A DNA stretch of 64,000 nt from an uncultured Draconibacterium sp. (GCF_913060805.1 NZ_CAJXTC010000003.1:62001-126000); one strand, 5' to 3'. Shown: positions 1 through 9,319, counted from the first letter of the stretch. Numbers and translations: made by a program. Notes: a model not told the origin generated them from the sequence alone.

Positions 1-987
1 AATGACCCTATCGAGATTGATTATCAGAAAAACTTTGAAGGGGAACCAACAGGTCTTGATAATCCGGAGTTGACGACCATGGAATGGCACCACGGGCACA
101 ATAATTCAATTGTGAATGGAATTCCACGCATTGGTTTTATGAAAGGTGCCGAAAAGGCAAAATGGAGCGACATAAATATGGCAGATCATTTTCTGGAAAA
201 GGCACAAAACTATGTGAAGCAACACAAAAACGAGCCTTTCTTTTTGTACTACGCACTGCAACAGCCACATGTTCCGCGTACTCCAAATCCGCGGTTTGTT
301 GGAAAAACTGATTTGGGGCCGCGTGGCGATGTGATTGTAGAGGCCGACTGGTGTATCGGAGAATTTATGAAAACCCTGGAAGAAGAAGGAATTCTGGAAA
401 ATACATTGATTATATTCTCAAGCGACAACGGCCCCGTTTTGAATGACGGCTATTATGATGATGCTGTTGAACGAATTGGCGATCATGATCAAAATGGAGG
501 ATTACGAGGTGGCAAATACAGTTTGTTTGAAGCCGGTACGCGTGTTCCGTTCATCACGTATTGGAAAGGAAAGATCGAACCTATAAAATCAGATGCTTTG
601 GTTTGTCAACTCGATATTCTGGCATCATTGGCAAAGCTAACAGGTGTTGAAGTAAGTTCAACCGACAGTCAGGATTTATTGGATGTGTTAACGGGAACAT
701 CGACAAAAGGACGGGAAGAGTTGGTTTTGGAAGCCTCAACGAGAACTGCATTTCGCAAAGAAAACTGGTTAATGATTCCGCCATACAACGGGCCTGCAGT
801 GGCAGCGCATGTAAATATTGAATTGGGGAATTCACCAGAACTTCAGCTTTACGATTTGAGCAGCGATCTGGGACAACAAAAGAATCTTGCGAAGGATAAT
901 CCGGAAAAACTAAATGAAATGATCAGGGATTATAAGGAGATTGTAGGAGCTCAGAATTTGGAGGTGGAGGAGTTGGAATTGAAATAG
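1..987 (+). CDS. Sulfatase (S1 family), C-terminal part
   Basis: The reading frame is open from the first base, so the gene is cut by the window start; about 328 residues remain. Seen: a 'FFLYYALQQPHVP' type block, the metal-site stretch 'FSSDNGP', and 'GGLRGGKYSLFEAGTRVPFI', all characteristic of the alkaline-phosphatase-fold arylsulfatases (Pfam Sulfatase). The C/S-x-P-S-R formylglycine motif and the signal peptide would lie upstream and cannot be checked. Known role of the family: hydrolysis of sulfate esters, in marine Bacteroidota usually on polysaccharides or glycosaminoglycans, in periplasm or at the cell surface. Substrate cannot be read from the fragment. The gene ends at TAG and is followed by a strong hairpin terminator. 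Confidence 0.9.
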   Translation, partial: NDPIEIDYQKNFEGEPTGLDNPELTTMEWHHGHNNSIVNGIPRIGFMKGAEKAKWSDINMADHFLEKAQNYVKQHKNEPFFLYYALQQPHVPRTPNPRFVGKTDLGPRGDVIVEADWCIGEFMKTLEEEGILENTLIIFSSDNGPVLNDGYYDDAVERIGDHDQNGGLRGGKYSLFEAGTRVPFITYWKGKIEPIKSDALVCQLDILASLAKLTGVEVSSTDSQDLLDVLTGTSTKGREELVLEASTRTAFRKENWLMIPPYNGPAVAAHVNIELGNSPELQLYDLSSDLGQQKNLAKDNPEKLNEMIRDYKEIVGAQNLEVEELELK

Positions 988-1021
988 GAGGTCTATAATT
1001 TCTACATCTTTGATCAAAATA

Positions 1022-1058
1022 AAAAAAGCAACAAACTAAATTAGATTGTTGCTTTTTT
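1022..1058. terminator. Bidirectional intrinsic terminator
   Basis: A perfect 13-bp stem (1022-1034 with 1046-1058, core GCAACAA/TTGTTGC) carries an A-run on the left and a T-run on the right. It can end both the sulfatase transcript (+) and the tRNA-Leu transcript (-). Confidence 0.8.
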
Positions 1059-1064
1059 GCTGGG

Positions 1065-1150
1065 TGCCCAGAACAAGACTCGAACTTGCACGGGAAAATC
1101 CTCCCACAAGGCCCTCAACCTTGCGTGTCTACCAATTCCACCACCTGGGC
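1065..1150 (-). tRNA. tRNA-Leu (anticodon GAG)
   Basis: The minus strand folds into a class II tRNA: acceptor GCCCAGG pairing with TCTGGGC (one G-U), a D arm with GGTGGAATTGGTAGACA, anticodon stem CAAGG/CCTTG around loop TTGAGGG (anticodon GAG at 1114-1116), a long variable arm, and a T arm with GTTCGAGTC. The long variable arm and the anticodon agree on leucine (codons CUC/CUU). The 3' end reads A then CCCA, so CCA is not encoded directly after the discriminator base and would be added by the nucleotidyltransferase. Confidence 0.95.
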
Positions 1151-1248
1151 ATTAATTTTTTTGAACGTGCCTGCAAAACTATAAAATTTCTTTAAACCTT
1201 ATTACTTCAATTTGTTTTTTTGCAGTTCCTCGCACTTTCCAGCCAATA

Positions 1249-1578
1249 TTAATTATTGCGTTCGTATTGTTCTTCCAGTTCAACATTTTTAATTGTGCCA
1301 TCAACAACGGTCACAGTGTAGCGCGATGTTTTTTTGACCTTAGGCGTAACCATCGGATCGAGAGCAAGTTTATGCTGGCTGATTTCAGTGCTTTCCAGCA
1401 TTTCTATTTTTTGGAAAATATAAATGTCACCACTTTCCTTGTTAAAAACGGTTTGAGGTTTTCCCAATTCCGATTCTAACGACGACAACGGTTTGCCAAC
1501 ATATGTTTTTTGCAGATTTCGTTGCGAGCTGCACGACACCAAAATGACCAAAGCAACAATAAATAATAAAGCTCTCAT
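1249..1578 (-). CDS. Small lipoprotein, BamE/SmpA-like in shape
   Basis: About 109 residues. I chose the ATG at 1578 over an in-frame TTG 18 nt upstream because it puts a hydrophobic signal directly at the N terminus, ending in lipobox L-V-S-C (Cys16). The mature part starts with 'YVGKPLSSLESELGKP', which resembles the 'G.s...l...lG.P' opening of SmpA/OmlA-like small envelope lipoproteins, but similarity is weak and I would not transfer the BamE function. Probably an envelope protein of unknown role. It stands alone between tRNA-Leu and purL, reading away from purL. Confidence 0.7.
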   Translation of the reverse strand: MRALLFIVALVILVSCSSQRNLQKTYVGKPLSSLESELGKPQTVFNKESGDIYIFQKIEMLESTEISQHKLALDPMVTPKVKKTSRYTVTVVDGTIKNVELEEQYERNN

Positions 1579-1709
1579 GTACTTAATTTTGCCCAAAGAA
1601 AACCAGAAAAAATGAAATCCGCCGGCTTTTAATCCTATTTAACGTTTTTGGTGTTAAAAAACTGTTGTCTTATTGTTGAAACTTAACCGACTTGCCAATT
1701 AATATTTTT

Positions 1710-1717
1710 TATCTTTG
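1710..1717 (+). promoter_or_regulatory. -7 box of the purL promoter
   Basis: TATCTTTG fits the Bacteroidetes -7 consensus TAnnTTTG and lies about 45 nt before the purL ATG. The nearest upstream TTG (1692-1694) is only 15 nt away, shorter than usual, so the -33 element is uncertain. Confidence 0.5.
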
Positions 1718-1762
1718 CAGCGTGTTTTACAACATGTTCTTAAATTAATATTTCGCTGCAAA

Positions 1763-4700
1763 ATGATCCAATTCTTTAAAACTCAAAGTAACAGTATTAT
1801 CGCAGTTTATTCTGCACAGCCCTTGGGCGACGAAAATACCGAAAAATTGGTATGGCTATTTTCAGGAGCCGAAAGTTTAAAACCTCAGCAAATGGATGGC
1901 TGGTTTGTTGGCCCGCGTAAGGAAATGCTTACGCCGTGGAGTACCAACGCCGTTGAAATTACCCAGAATATGGGTATTGAAGGCATCCGCCGCATGGAGG
2001 AATTTTTCGAGGTAGAAAACGAAAAAGCAAAGTTCGATCCAATGCTTCAGGCAATCTATAAAGGGCTTGATCAGCAGATTTTTGCGATCGACAAAGAACC
2101 CGACCCGATTTTAAATATTGAAGATATTGCAGCGTACAACGAACAGGAAGGGTTGGCTTTAAGCGACGACGAGATTCAATACCTGAATTCGGTGTCGAAA
2201 GAAATGGGACGCCCGCTTACCGATGGTGAGGTTTATGGTTTTGCCCAGGTAAACTCGGAACATTGCCGCCACAAAATATTTAACGGAACCTTCATTATCG
2301 ATGGAAAAGAGATGGAATCGTCGTTATTCCAAATGATTAAAAAAACATCGAAAGAGCATCCGAATAAAATTGTTTCAGCATACAAAGACAATTGTTCATT
2401 TGTACAAGGTCCGGTTGTTGAGCAGTTTGCTCCAAAAACACAAGACAAACCCGACTTTTTTGAAGTAAAAGATATTGAAACGGTTCTTTCTTTAAAGGCC
2501 GAAACACATAACTTCCCAACCACGGTTGAGCCATTTAACGGTGCAGCAACCGGTACGGGTGGTGAAATTCGCGACCGTATTGCCGGTGGAAAAGGAGCTT
2601 TGCCAATTGCAGGAACAGCAGTTTATATGACTTCTTACCCACGCACAGAATCGATGCGTTCGTGGGAGCAGGCAACCGAAGAACGCGAATGGTTGTATCA
2701 AACTCCGGAAGAAATTCTGATAAAAGCATCAAACGGTGCGAGCGATTTTGGTAACAAATTCGGTCAGCCGCTAATTACCGGTTCGTTACTTACTTTCGAG
2801 CATTTCGAAAACTTCGTGAAATACGGTTACGATAAAGTAATTATGCTTGCAGGAGGTATCGGTTTCGGAAATAAAAAAGACAGTCTGAAGGACGACCCTG
2901 AAAAAGGCGATAAAGTAGTTTTGCTTGGTGGCGATAACTACCGCATTGGAATGGGCGGTGGAGCTGTTTCGTCGGTTGCAACCGGTGAATTTGAAAACGC
3001 CATTGAGTTGAATGCTGTGCAACGTGCCAACCCTGAGATGCAAAAAAGAGCTTACAATGCCATCCGTGCATTGAGTGAAGCTGATGATAATCCAATCGTT
3101 TCCATTCACGACCACGGTGCAGGCGGTCACCTGAACTGTCTGTCGGAACTGGTTGAAACTACCGGTGGAAAAATCGATACATCGAAATTGCCTGTTGGCG
3201 ATCCAACGCTTTCGCAGAAAGAAATTATTGGTAACGAGTCGCAGGAGAGAATGGGACTGGTTATGAAACCGGAACATGTTGAATTGCTTCGTAAAATTGC
3301 TGATCGCGAACGTGCACCGATTTACGAAATTGGTGAAACAACCGGCGACATGCAGTTTACTTTCGAGAACTCAACAACCGGCGAAAAATCGATCGACTGG
3401 CAGTTGGGTTACATGTTCGGAAATCCTCCGAAAACAATAATGGAAGATGAAACCATCGTTCCTGAGTTTGACGAATTAGAATACAACTGGGAAGAAATAT
3501 ATGACCTGGTAGAACAAACTATTCAGTTGGAGTCGGTAGCAAGCAAAGACTGGTTGACCAACAAGGTTGACCGTTCGGTAACTGGACGAATTGCCAAACA
3601 GCAATGTGCCGGCGAATTACAATTGCCATTAAATAACTGTGGTGTTATTACACTCGACTACCAGGGGAAAGCCGGTTTTGCAACTGCAATCGGTAATGCG
3701 CCGGTGGCTGCTCTTGTAGATGCTGAAAGAGGTTCGGTGCTATCAATTGCCGAATCGCTGACAAATATTATTTGGGCGCCAATGCCTGATAAAATCAAAA
3801 GTGTATCGTTGAGTGCCAACTGGATGTGGCCGGCTAAAAATCCGGGAGAAAATGCCCGAATTTACAATGCCGTAAAAGCTGCCAGCGATTTTGCCTGTGC
3901 CTTGGGAATCAATATCCCGACCGGTAAAGACTCGATGTCGATGACACAGAAATACAAAGACGATGTGGTATTGGCTCCGGGAACGGTAATCATTTCATCG
4001 TCGGGCGAAGTTACCGATGTGAAAAAAGTTGTTGAGCCTGTATTGGTGAACGACGAAAGTAAAGAGATTCTTTACATCGACCTGTCGTTTATGGAACGCG
4101 CATTGGGTGGAAGTGCTTTTGCACAGTCGATCAATAAACTGGGTAAAGTTGCTCCAACGGTTGTCGACCCTGCAAAATTTGTAACTGCATTTAATAAAGT
4201 TCAGGATCTTATCGAACAAGAACTTATTCTTGCCGGACACGATGTGGCTTCGGGAGGTTTGATCACTGCATTGTTGGAAATGTGTTTCGCCAATGTAAAA
4301 GGCGGAATGAAAATAGATGTTACTGCTTTCGAGGAAGAAGATCTGGCGAAAATATTATTGGCCGAGAACCCCGGAATTGTTATTCAGTGTGCTGATAACG
4401 ACGAGGTGAAAAAGCAACTGACTGAGGCCGGTGTTGACTTCCTGTCGTTAGGTTTCCCGGTTCCTTACCGCAAAGTAAGAGTCGTGAACCGTACGGTTGA
4501 AGCCGATTTCGATATCAATACACTGCGCGATTTGTGGTTTAAAACGTCGTATTTGTTAGACCGTAAACAAAGTGGAGAAGAAAAAGCGCTAGAGCGTTAC
4601 CAGAATTATAAAAATCAGGCTTTAAAATTCGATTTTAAAGATTTTACAGGAAAAGCTGCCGACTTGGGCATCGATCTGAAACGTCGCACTGCTTCGGGTG

Positions 4701-5452
4701 TAAAAGCTGCAATTATCCGTGAGAAAGGTGTTAACGGCGATCGCGAAATGGCATATGCGATGTACCTTGCCGGAATGGATGTGAAAGACGTTCACATGAC
4801 CGACCTGATTGCAGGACGCGAAACACTGGAAGACGTAAACATGATCGTTTTCGTTGGTGGTTTCTCTAATTCCGATGTTCTTGGTTCGGCAAAAGGTTGG
4901 GCCGGAGCATTTAAATTCAACGAGAAAGCAAGAGTTGCATTGGAGAAATTCTACCAACGTGAAGATACGCTGAGTTTAGGTGTTTGTAACGGTTGCCAGG
5001 TAATGGTGGAGCTCGGCGTTGTTTATCCGGAGCACAGCATTCAGCCAAAAATGTTGCACAACGAATCGGGCAAATTCGAATCATCGTTCCTGAATGTTGA
5101 TATCCAGGACAATAAATCGGTGATGTTGGAAAATATGGCCGGAATGAAACTGGGAATCTGGGTGGCACACGGCGAAGGTAAATTCTACCTGCCGTTTAAC
5201 GAAGACCAGTACAATATTCCGATGAAATACAGCAACGAAGGTTATCCGGGTAATCCAAATGGATCGCACTTTAACGCTGCGTCGTTGTGTTCGGATAATG
5301 GTCGTCATTTGGTAATGATGCCTCACCTTGAGCGTGCTTTCAAACCGCACCTTTGGGCCAATTACCCTGCCGACAGAAAAGCCGATGAGGTTGCACCATG
5401 GATTCAGGCTTTTGTAAATGCCAAAAACTGGATTGAAGAGAGAACGAAATAG
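1763..5452 (+). CDS. purL: Phosphoribosylformylglycinamidine synthase, large single-chain form
   Basis: Catalyses the ATP- and glutamine-dependent conversion of FGAR to FGAM, fourth step of purine synthesis, in the cytoplasm. About 1229 residues, the size of the large proteobacterial/eukaryotic type that carries its own glutaminase; small PurL/PurQ/PurS systems are split. In order: N-terminal PurS-like part, linker, two AIR-synthase-type domains (for example 'SIHDHGAGGH'), and a class I glutaminase domain with nucleophile Cys1075 in 'GVCNGCQ' and the His1188/Glu1190 pair in 'MPHLERA'. I took the ATG at 1763; an in-frame TTG at 1715 lies inside the -7 promoter box and is unlikely to be translated. 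Followed by a strong terminator, so probably monocistronic. Confidence 0.97.
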   Translation: MIQFFKTQSNSIIAVYSAQPLGDENTEKLVWLFSGAESLKPQQMDGWFVGPRKEMLTPWSTNAVEITQNMGIEGIRRMEEFFEVENEKAKFDPMLQAIYKGLDQQIFAIDKEPDPILNIEDIAAYNEQEGLALSDDEIQYLNSVSKEMGRPLTDGEVYGFAQVNSEHCRHKIFNGTFIIDGKEMESSLFQMIKKTSKEHPNKIVSAYKDNCSFVQGPVVEQFAPKTQDKPDFFEVKDIETVLSLKAETHNFPTTVEPFNGAATGTGGEIRDRIAGGKGALPIAGTAVYMTSYPRTESMRSWEQATEEREWLYQTPEEILIKASNGASDFGNKFGQPLITGSLLTFEHFENFVKYGYDKVIMLAGGIGFGNKKDSLKDDPEKGDKVVLLGGDNYRIGMGGGAVSSVATGEFENAIELNAVQRANPEMQKRAYNAIRALSEADDNPIVSIHDHGAGGHLNCLSELVETTGGKIDTSKLPVGDPTLSQKEIIGNESQERMGLVMKPEHVELLRKIADRERAPIYEIGETTGDMQFTFENSTTGEKSIDWQLGYMFGNPPKTIMEDETIVPEFDELEYNWEEIYDLVEQTIQLESVASKDWLTNKVDRSVTGRIAKQQCAGELQLPLNNCGVITLDYQGKAGFATAIGNAPVAALVDAERGSVLSIAESLTNIIWAPMPDKIKSVSLSANWMWPAKNPGENARIYNAVKAASDFACALGINIPTGKDSMSMTQKYKDDVVLAPGTVIISSSGEVTDVKKVVEPVLVNDESKEILYIDLSFMERALGGSAFAQSINKLGKVAPTVVDPAKFVTAFNKVQDLIEQELILAGHDVASGGLITALLEMCFANVKGGMKIDVTAFEEEDLAKILLAENPGIVIQCADNDEVKKQLTEAGVDFLSLGFPVPYRKVRVVNRTVEADFDINTLRDLWFKTSYLLDRKQSGEEKALERYQNYKNQALKFDFKDFTGKAADLGIDLKRRTASGVKAAIIREKGVNGDREMAYAMYLAGMDVKDVHMTDLIAGRETLEDVNMIVFVGGFSNSDVLGSAKGWAGAFKFNEKARVALEKFYQREDTLSLGVCNGCQVMVELGVVYPEHSIQPKMLHNESGKFESSFLNVDIQDNKSVMLENMAGMKLGIWVAHGEGKFYLPFNEDQYNIPMKYSNEGYPGNPNGSHFNAASLCSDNGRHLVMMPHLERAFKPHLWANYPADRKADEVAPWIQAFVNAKNWIEERTK

Positions 5453-5468
5453 GAAAGTTTTGAGATAC

Positions 5469-5506
5469 AAAAAAGCCGCTTCAATTATTTTTGAAGCGGC
5501 TTTTTT
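5469..5506. terminator. Bidirectional terminator between purL and the DJ-1 gene
   Basis: A perfect 16-bp stem (5469-5484 with 5491-5506; core GCCGCTTCAA) with a 6-nt loop is flanked by A6 and T6. It sits between convergent genes and can serve both. Confidence 0.9.
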
Positions 5507-5521
5507 ATGGTTCAATAATTT

Positions 5522-6070
5522 TTATTGTACGATCATTTTGGCCCCCAGTTCATCGGCAAATTCTTTACCTTTAAACTTCTCAACAATCTTTAACGCAAAT
5601 TTGATGGCTACGCCGGCACCTTTTCCTGTGATTATGTTTTCGGCTTCTTCCACCGCTTCTCCGGTAATAATTGCTCCATGTAATTCATCTTCAAATCCCG
5701 GGTAACAAGTTGCTTGTTTTTCTTTAAGCAAACCCAGGTTACCAAAAACCATTGGAGCAGCACAAATAGCGGCCAGTGGTTTTTTCATATCTTCAAAATT
5801 CAAGATTTGTTCTCGCAGGCCACTGTGTGCTTTTAAATTTGCTGAGCCCGGCATTCCTCCCGGAAGCACAATCATATCGATGTTATCGTAATCCAGATCT
5901 TCAAATAAAGTATCGGCTTTAACGGTAATTTCGTGTGCTCCGCCAACTTCCATAGAATTATTCATGGAAACAACGGTAACCTCAAAACCGGCACGGCGAA
6001 GTACATCAATAATACTTATGGCTTCAATTTCTTCAAATCCTTCGGCTAAATGAACTGCAATTTTCTTCAT
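5522..6070 (-). CDS. DJ-1/PfpI family protein (YajL/ThiJ-like)
   Basis: 182 residues, the normal size of a single DJ-1 domain. Visible are Glu16 in 'EGFEEIEA', the 'LPGGMPG' turn, and the nucleophile-elbow cysteine Cys103 in 'AICAAP'. These match the DJ-1 clade (YajL, human DJ-1) rather than PfpI proteases. Known activities in this clade are glyoxalase III/deglycase-like or redox-protective; the exact reaction is disputed and not readable here. Cytoplasmic (no signal). It converges on purL and shares its terminator. Confidence 0.9.
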   Translation of the reverse strand: MKKIAVHLAEGFEEIEAISIIDVLRRAGFEVTVVSMNNSMEVGGAHEITVKADTLFEDLDYDNIDMIVLPGGMPGSANLKAHSGLREQILNFEDMKKPLAAICAAPMVFGNLGLLKEKQATCYPGFEDELHGAIITGEAVEEAENIITGKGAGVAIKFALKIVEKFKGKEFADELGAKMIVQ

Positions 6071-6212
6071 ACTCTTAATTTATAATTTGAAATAATACCC
6101 CTCTGTCAATCCGCGCTTAAGCCTTACGCTGACGTCTCCACTAAAATTAGGGAAAAAATAAGGTATAAATTATTTTATAAAAATAAAAAAGATTTAGGGT
6201 TCGCGCAGGAAT

Positions 6213-6245
6213 AAGGATGTCTTCTTTTTAAAAGATGACATCCTT
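6213..6245. other. Strong hairpin of unassigned role
   Basis: AAGGATGTC (6213-6221) pairs with GACATCCTT (6237-6245), and the inner TCTTTT/AAAAGA-like bases extend the stem. It lies between the DJ-1 gene and the sigma-factor gene, next to a second hairpin at 6257-6286. It could be a backup terminator for the minus strand. Confidence 0.45.
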
Positions 6246-6256
6246 TTATTCCATAA

Positions 6257-6286
6257 AAAAAGGCCTTCAAAATTGAAGACCTTTTA
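6257..6286 (-). terminator. Terminator of the ECF sigma gene
   Basis: On the minus strand an imperfect 13-bp stem (one mismatch) around AATT is followed by a run of seven T. It lies 27 nt beyond the stop of the sigma-factor gene. Confidence 0.65.
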
Positions 6287-6312
6287 AAAACCAATACACG
6301 TTATCTCTATTA

Positions 6313-6822
6313 TTAATTTTCTGAATATTCGTTTAATGCTTTCTCAAGTTTTTTACGGGTAAAGAAAATGCGGCTTTTAACTGTACCTAAAGGTAAATCA
6401 AGTTTTTCAGCAATTTCTTTGTATTTGTATCCTTCTAAAAACATGCGGAAAGGAACGCGATATTCATCTTCTAAAGCGTTAATGCTTTTGTTAATTTCTT
6501 TTGAACTGTAGAACGAATCAGGCGCAGGATAAACTTTGTCTTTCGAGAACATCAGATGGAAATCGTTGTTTGTACCATCAAAGGTGTTCTTTGTTTTTAC
6601 GTTTCTACGGTAGTCATTAATGAAGGTGTTCTTCATAATGGTGTAAATCCATGCCTTGAAATTCGTGTTCTGTGTAAACTTGTCACGATAAGTTAATGCC
6701 TTAAGGAAAGTCTCTTGCAACAGATCGTCAGCTCTTTCCGAGTCAGCAGTTAAACTTAATGCATAGTAATGCAATTTGTCACTCAAGCCGAGTAAAGCGT
6801 TATTAAATTGAATCTGAGTCAT
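6313..6822 (-). CDS. ECF-type RNA polymerase sigma factor
   Basis: 169 residues. Region 2 is seen at about residues 10-85 ('DDLLQETFLKAL', then 'FKAWIYTIMKNTFINDYRR'), and region 4 with its helix-turn-helix at about 110-165 ('YKEIAEKLDLPLGTVKSRIFFTRKKL'). Regions 1 and 3 are absent, which defines the ECF group. No anti-sigma/FecR gene lies downstream (a terminator follows) or upstream, so it is not a FecI-FecR unit of the usual PUL type. It diverges from a TonB-dependent receptor gene; whether it controls it is unknown. A well-formed promoter precedes it. Confidence 0.93.
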   Translation of the reverse strand: MTQIQFNNALLGLSDKLHYYALSLTADSERADDLLQETFLKALTYRDKFTQNTNFKAWIYTIMKNTFINDYRRNVKTKNTFDGTNNDFHLMFSKDKVYPAPDSFYSSKEINKSINALEDEYRVPFRMFLEGYKYKEIAEKLDLPLGTVKSRIFFTRKKLEKALNEYSEN

Positions 6823-6848
6823 GGCGTCTTATTTTTAATTTGTCTAAA

Positions 6849-6881
6849 CAAATTTAAGTCAATCGGGTCCCTTTTTGCAAA
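6849..6881 (-). promoter_or_regulatory. Promoter of the ECF sigma gene
   Basis: Read on the minus strand: TTTG (6878-6881), 21 nt, TAAATTTG (6849-6856). This matches the Bacteroidetes TTTG/TAnnTTTG consensus. The start of transcription would fall about 20 nt upstream of the ATG. Confidence 0.65.
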
Positions 6882-7016
6882 TAAAAGCTGACATAAATCA
6901 GTTGATTCTATCTATGCTGGATAAAGATTCTCTATTGCGGTAACGTGTTGATTGGTCAAAGGTTACGGAAACCATTGTTAAGTCTGTGTTTCCATAGGGA
7001 ATAGCTGTTATAGAGG

Positions 7017-7048
7017 TTGTCGATATCTGGTTGTAAAGCTTATATTTG
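7017..7048 (+). promoter_or_regulatory. Probable promoter of the TonB receptor gene
   Basis: TTG (7017-7019), 21 nt, TATATTTG (7041-7048) fits the Bacteroidetes consensus and leaves a leader of roughly 85 nt before the ATG at 7139. I looked for a cobalamin riboswitch in this leader and saw none. Confidence 0.55.
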
Positions 7049-7138
7049 TCATTCGAATTTGCGGCAGGATGAGTCGATAATCTAAAAAACTTACAAAATT
7101 GAGTGCATGCTGTCGTTTAAAATTCAAACAGAGACATT

Positions 7139-9235
7139 ATGAAAAATTCAAATTTTAATCATGATGCGCCATCTGTTTTAACTTTCAGAAAGTGGGGAAG
7201 GAAGAATTATTCTTCTTTTCTAACTGTCAGGAAACAAGTTGTCATTTCAGTATTATCGGTAGTTTATTTGCTATCAGCACCGGTAATTACAATGGCTACT
7301 GTTCAAGACACTTCTGAAGTTAAAATGGAGTACGACCTTGATGAGATCGAGGTTAGTGCGCAACGAACACCTGCATTGTATTCGCAGGTTGCACGGATAA
7401 TTTCCGTGATTGAGAGTAAAGAAATTGAGGCGGCGCCTGCTCAGAGTGTTCAGGACCTGTTAGAGTATGTTGCAGCTATCGACGTACGGCAACGGGGAAC
7501 TGAAGGAGTACAGGCGGACGTTAGTGTTCGCGGTGGTACTTTTGACCAAACGTTAATCCTGCTTAACGGCATCAACATCACCGACCCGCAAACCGGCCAT
7601 CACAATTTAAATCTTCCAGTTAGTTTAGCCCAAATCGAACGAATCGAAATTCTCGAAGGACCGGCTGCACGTGTTTACGGACCCAATGCTTTTTCGGGGG
7701 CTATTAATATTGTAACGCGTCAGTCTGCAGATTCTGAAATTTCTGCTGCTGTTTCGGGTGGTAGTTTTGGTTATTTCGATGGAAATTTAGCTGGCTCGTT
7801 TTCAACCGGAAAAATGCAGCACATGCTTGCCTTTAACGGAAAACGATCGGACGGTTACACCAACAACACTGATTTTGATGAGCTGAATGGTTTTTATTCC
7901 AACCAGTTGAATACCGAAAAAGGTGTGTTGAAGTTTCAGTTGGGCCTTTCGGAAAAAGGATTTGGTGCGAACAGCTTTTACACGCCAAAGTACCCCAATC
8001 AGTACGAAGCCACAAAAACATTGTTCACCTCGCTGAAATGGGAAGGAAACGGACCATTGCACCTCACTCCGGTGGTTTATTACAGGCGGCATCACGATCG
8101 GTTTGAACTGTACCGAACCGACAAGTATCAACCAACGAACGACGGTTACAACGTTTGGCAAAACGACACACTGCCGGGCTGGTATTCGGGGCACAATTAT
8201 CACCTAACGAATGTTTATGGCGCGAACCTGAACTCGTGGGTAAAATGGGCGGCCGGAAAAACTGCATTTGGTGTTGAATTCCGCCGCGAACAAATTTACA
8301 GTAACACGCTGGGTATCGATATGGACGAGCCAAAAGATGTCCCGGGAGAAGATGCACAATTTACCAAATCGGATGACCGGAATACGGTTTCCGGATTTTT
8401 GGAACATGCCTATTACATTAATAACTGGACGTTCACTGCTGGATTGATGGCGAATTACATTTCGGGAAGTGACCTGGGATTAAATGTCTTTCCGGGAATT
8501 GATGTGAGTTATAATGTATCGGAAGCTGTGAAAATCTATTCAAGTTACAACACTTCATTACGCATGCCAACTTTTACCGACCTTTATTACGATGGTCCGT
8601 CGAACATTGGTAACCCCGATTTGAAACCTGAAAAATCAGCCACTTTAGAAGGTGGTTTAAAACTACGGTCGAAACTGGTGCGCGGACATGCAGTACTGTT
8701 TTACCGCCACGGAAAAGATATTATCGATTGGGTGAAAGAAGACCCAACATCAGAAATATGGCAACCCCAAAACTTAACCGAAATAAATAACCTGGGAACT
8801 GAAATTCAGGCACAGAGGCTGTTCCGAAATGAGTTTGGAAATCGGTATCCGAATTTGCAAATCAGTTACCTATATAATAATGTAGAAAAAGGCAATGCCG
8901 ATTTTGTGTCGAACTATGCATTGGATAACCTTAAACATAAACTGGTTGGATCGCTTAGCGAGCAGCTGGCAAAAGGTTTAACACTCGATCTGCATTTTGT
9001 TTTCCAGGACAGGGAAGGAAGCTACACCCAATTTGAGAATAAAATGCCTGTTGGCGAAGTGGCTTACGATCCGTTTTGGATTTTCGATGGTAAGCTGAAT
9101 TATACGAGAAATAAGTTTAGAATATTCGCTTCAGTAAACAATATTTTCAACAAAAAATACAACGATATTGGCAATGTTATACAACCGGGCCGATGGTTTA
9201 AAACCGGAATAGCGTATAAAATTGGCTTTAATTAA
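7139..9235 (+). CDS. TonB-dependent outer-membrane receptor, BtuB/CirA-like
   Basis: 698 residues. A hydrophobic signal ends near residue 54 after an unusually long, charged N-terminal extension of about 30 residues. Then come a likely TonB-interacting segment 'DLDEIEVSAQRTP', a plug domain (about 75-185, with 'VSVRGGTFDQTLILLNGI' and 'IEILEGPAARVYGPNAFSGAINIVT'), and a 22-strand barrel ending in Asn after 'IGF'. There is no carboxypeptidase-regulatory domain, unlike SusC proteins, so vitamin, siderophore or metal-complex uptake is likelier than glycan uptake. No transporter genes adjoin it to reveal the ligand. Followed by a hairpin at 9279-9319. Confidence 0.9.
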   Translation: MKNSNFNHDAPSVLTFRKWGRKNYSSFLTVRKQVVISVLSVVYLLSAPVITMATVQDTSEVKMEYDLDEIEVSAQRTPALYSQVARIISVIESKEIEAAPAQSVQDLLEYVAAIDVRQRGTEGVQADVSVRGGTFDQTLILLNGINITDPQTGHHNLNLPVSLAQIERIEILEGPAARVYGPNAFSGAINIVTRQSADSEISAAVSGGSFGYFDGNLAGSFSTGKMQHMLAFNGKRSDGYTNNTDFDELNGFYSNQLNTEKGVLKFQLGLSEKGFGANSFYTPKYPNQYEATKTLFTSLKWEGNGPLHLTPVVYYRRHHDRFELYRTDKYQPTNDGYNVWQNDTLPGWYSGHNYHLTNVYGANLNSWVKWAAGKTAFGVEFRREQIYSNTLGIDMDEPKDVPGEDAQFTKSDDRNTVSGFLEHAYYINNWTFTAGLMANYISGSDLGLNVFPGIDVSYNVSEAVKIYSSYNTSLRMPTFTDLYYDGPSNIGNPDLKPEKSATLEGGLKLRSKLVRGHAVLFYRHGKDIIDWVKEDPTSEIWQPQNLTEINNLGTEIQAQRLFRNEFGNRYPNLQISYLYNNVEKGNADFVSNYALDNLKHKLVGSLSEQLAKGLTLDLHFVFQDREGSYTQFENKMPVGEVAYDPFWIFDGKLNYTRNKFRIFASVNNIFNKKYNDIGNVIQPGRWFKTGIAYKIGFN

Positions 9236-9278
9236 GTTGTTTTTATGTTTGGTTTAAATTCTTAATTATTAATATTTT

Positions 9279-9319
9279 GAGCCGGGAGTTTGCTTAAGGA
9301 AGCGGGCTTCCGGCTCTTT
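9279..9319 (+). terminator. Probable terminator after the TonB receptor gene
   Basis: GAGCCGGGAG (9279-9288) pairs with CTTCCGGCTC (9307-9316; one G-T), followed by TTT. The T-run is short, so termination may be partial. Confidence 0.5.

Noticed and set aside
5418-5705. Plus-strand ORF of 95 codons across the end of purL
   Set aside because: It reads through the purL terminator hairpin and antisense to the DJ-1 gene.
6823-7138. Cobalamin riboswitch before the BtuB-like receptor
   Set aside because: No B12-box-like sequence or the expected long fold was found; the leader from the predicted promoter is only about 85 nt.
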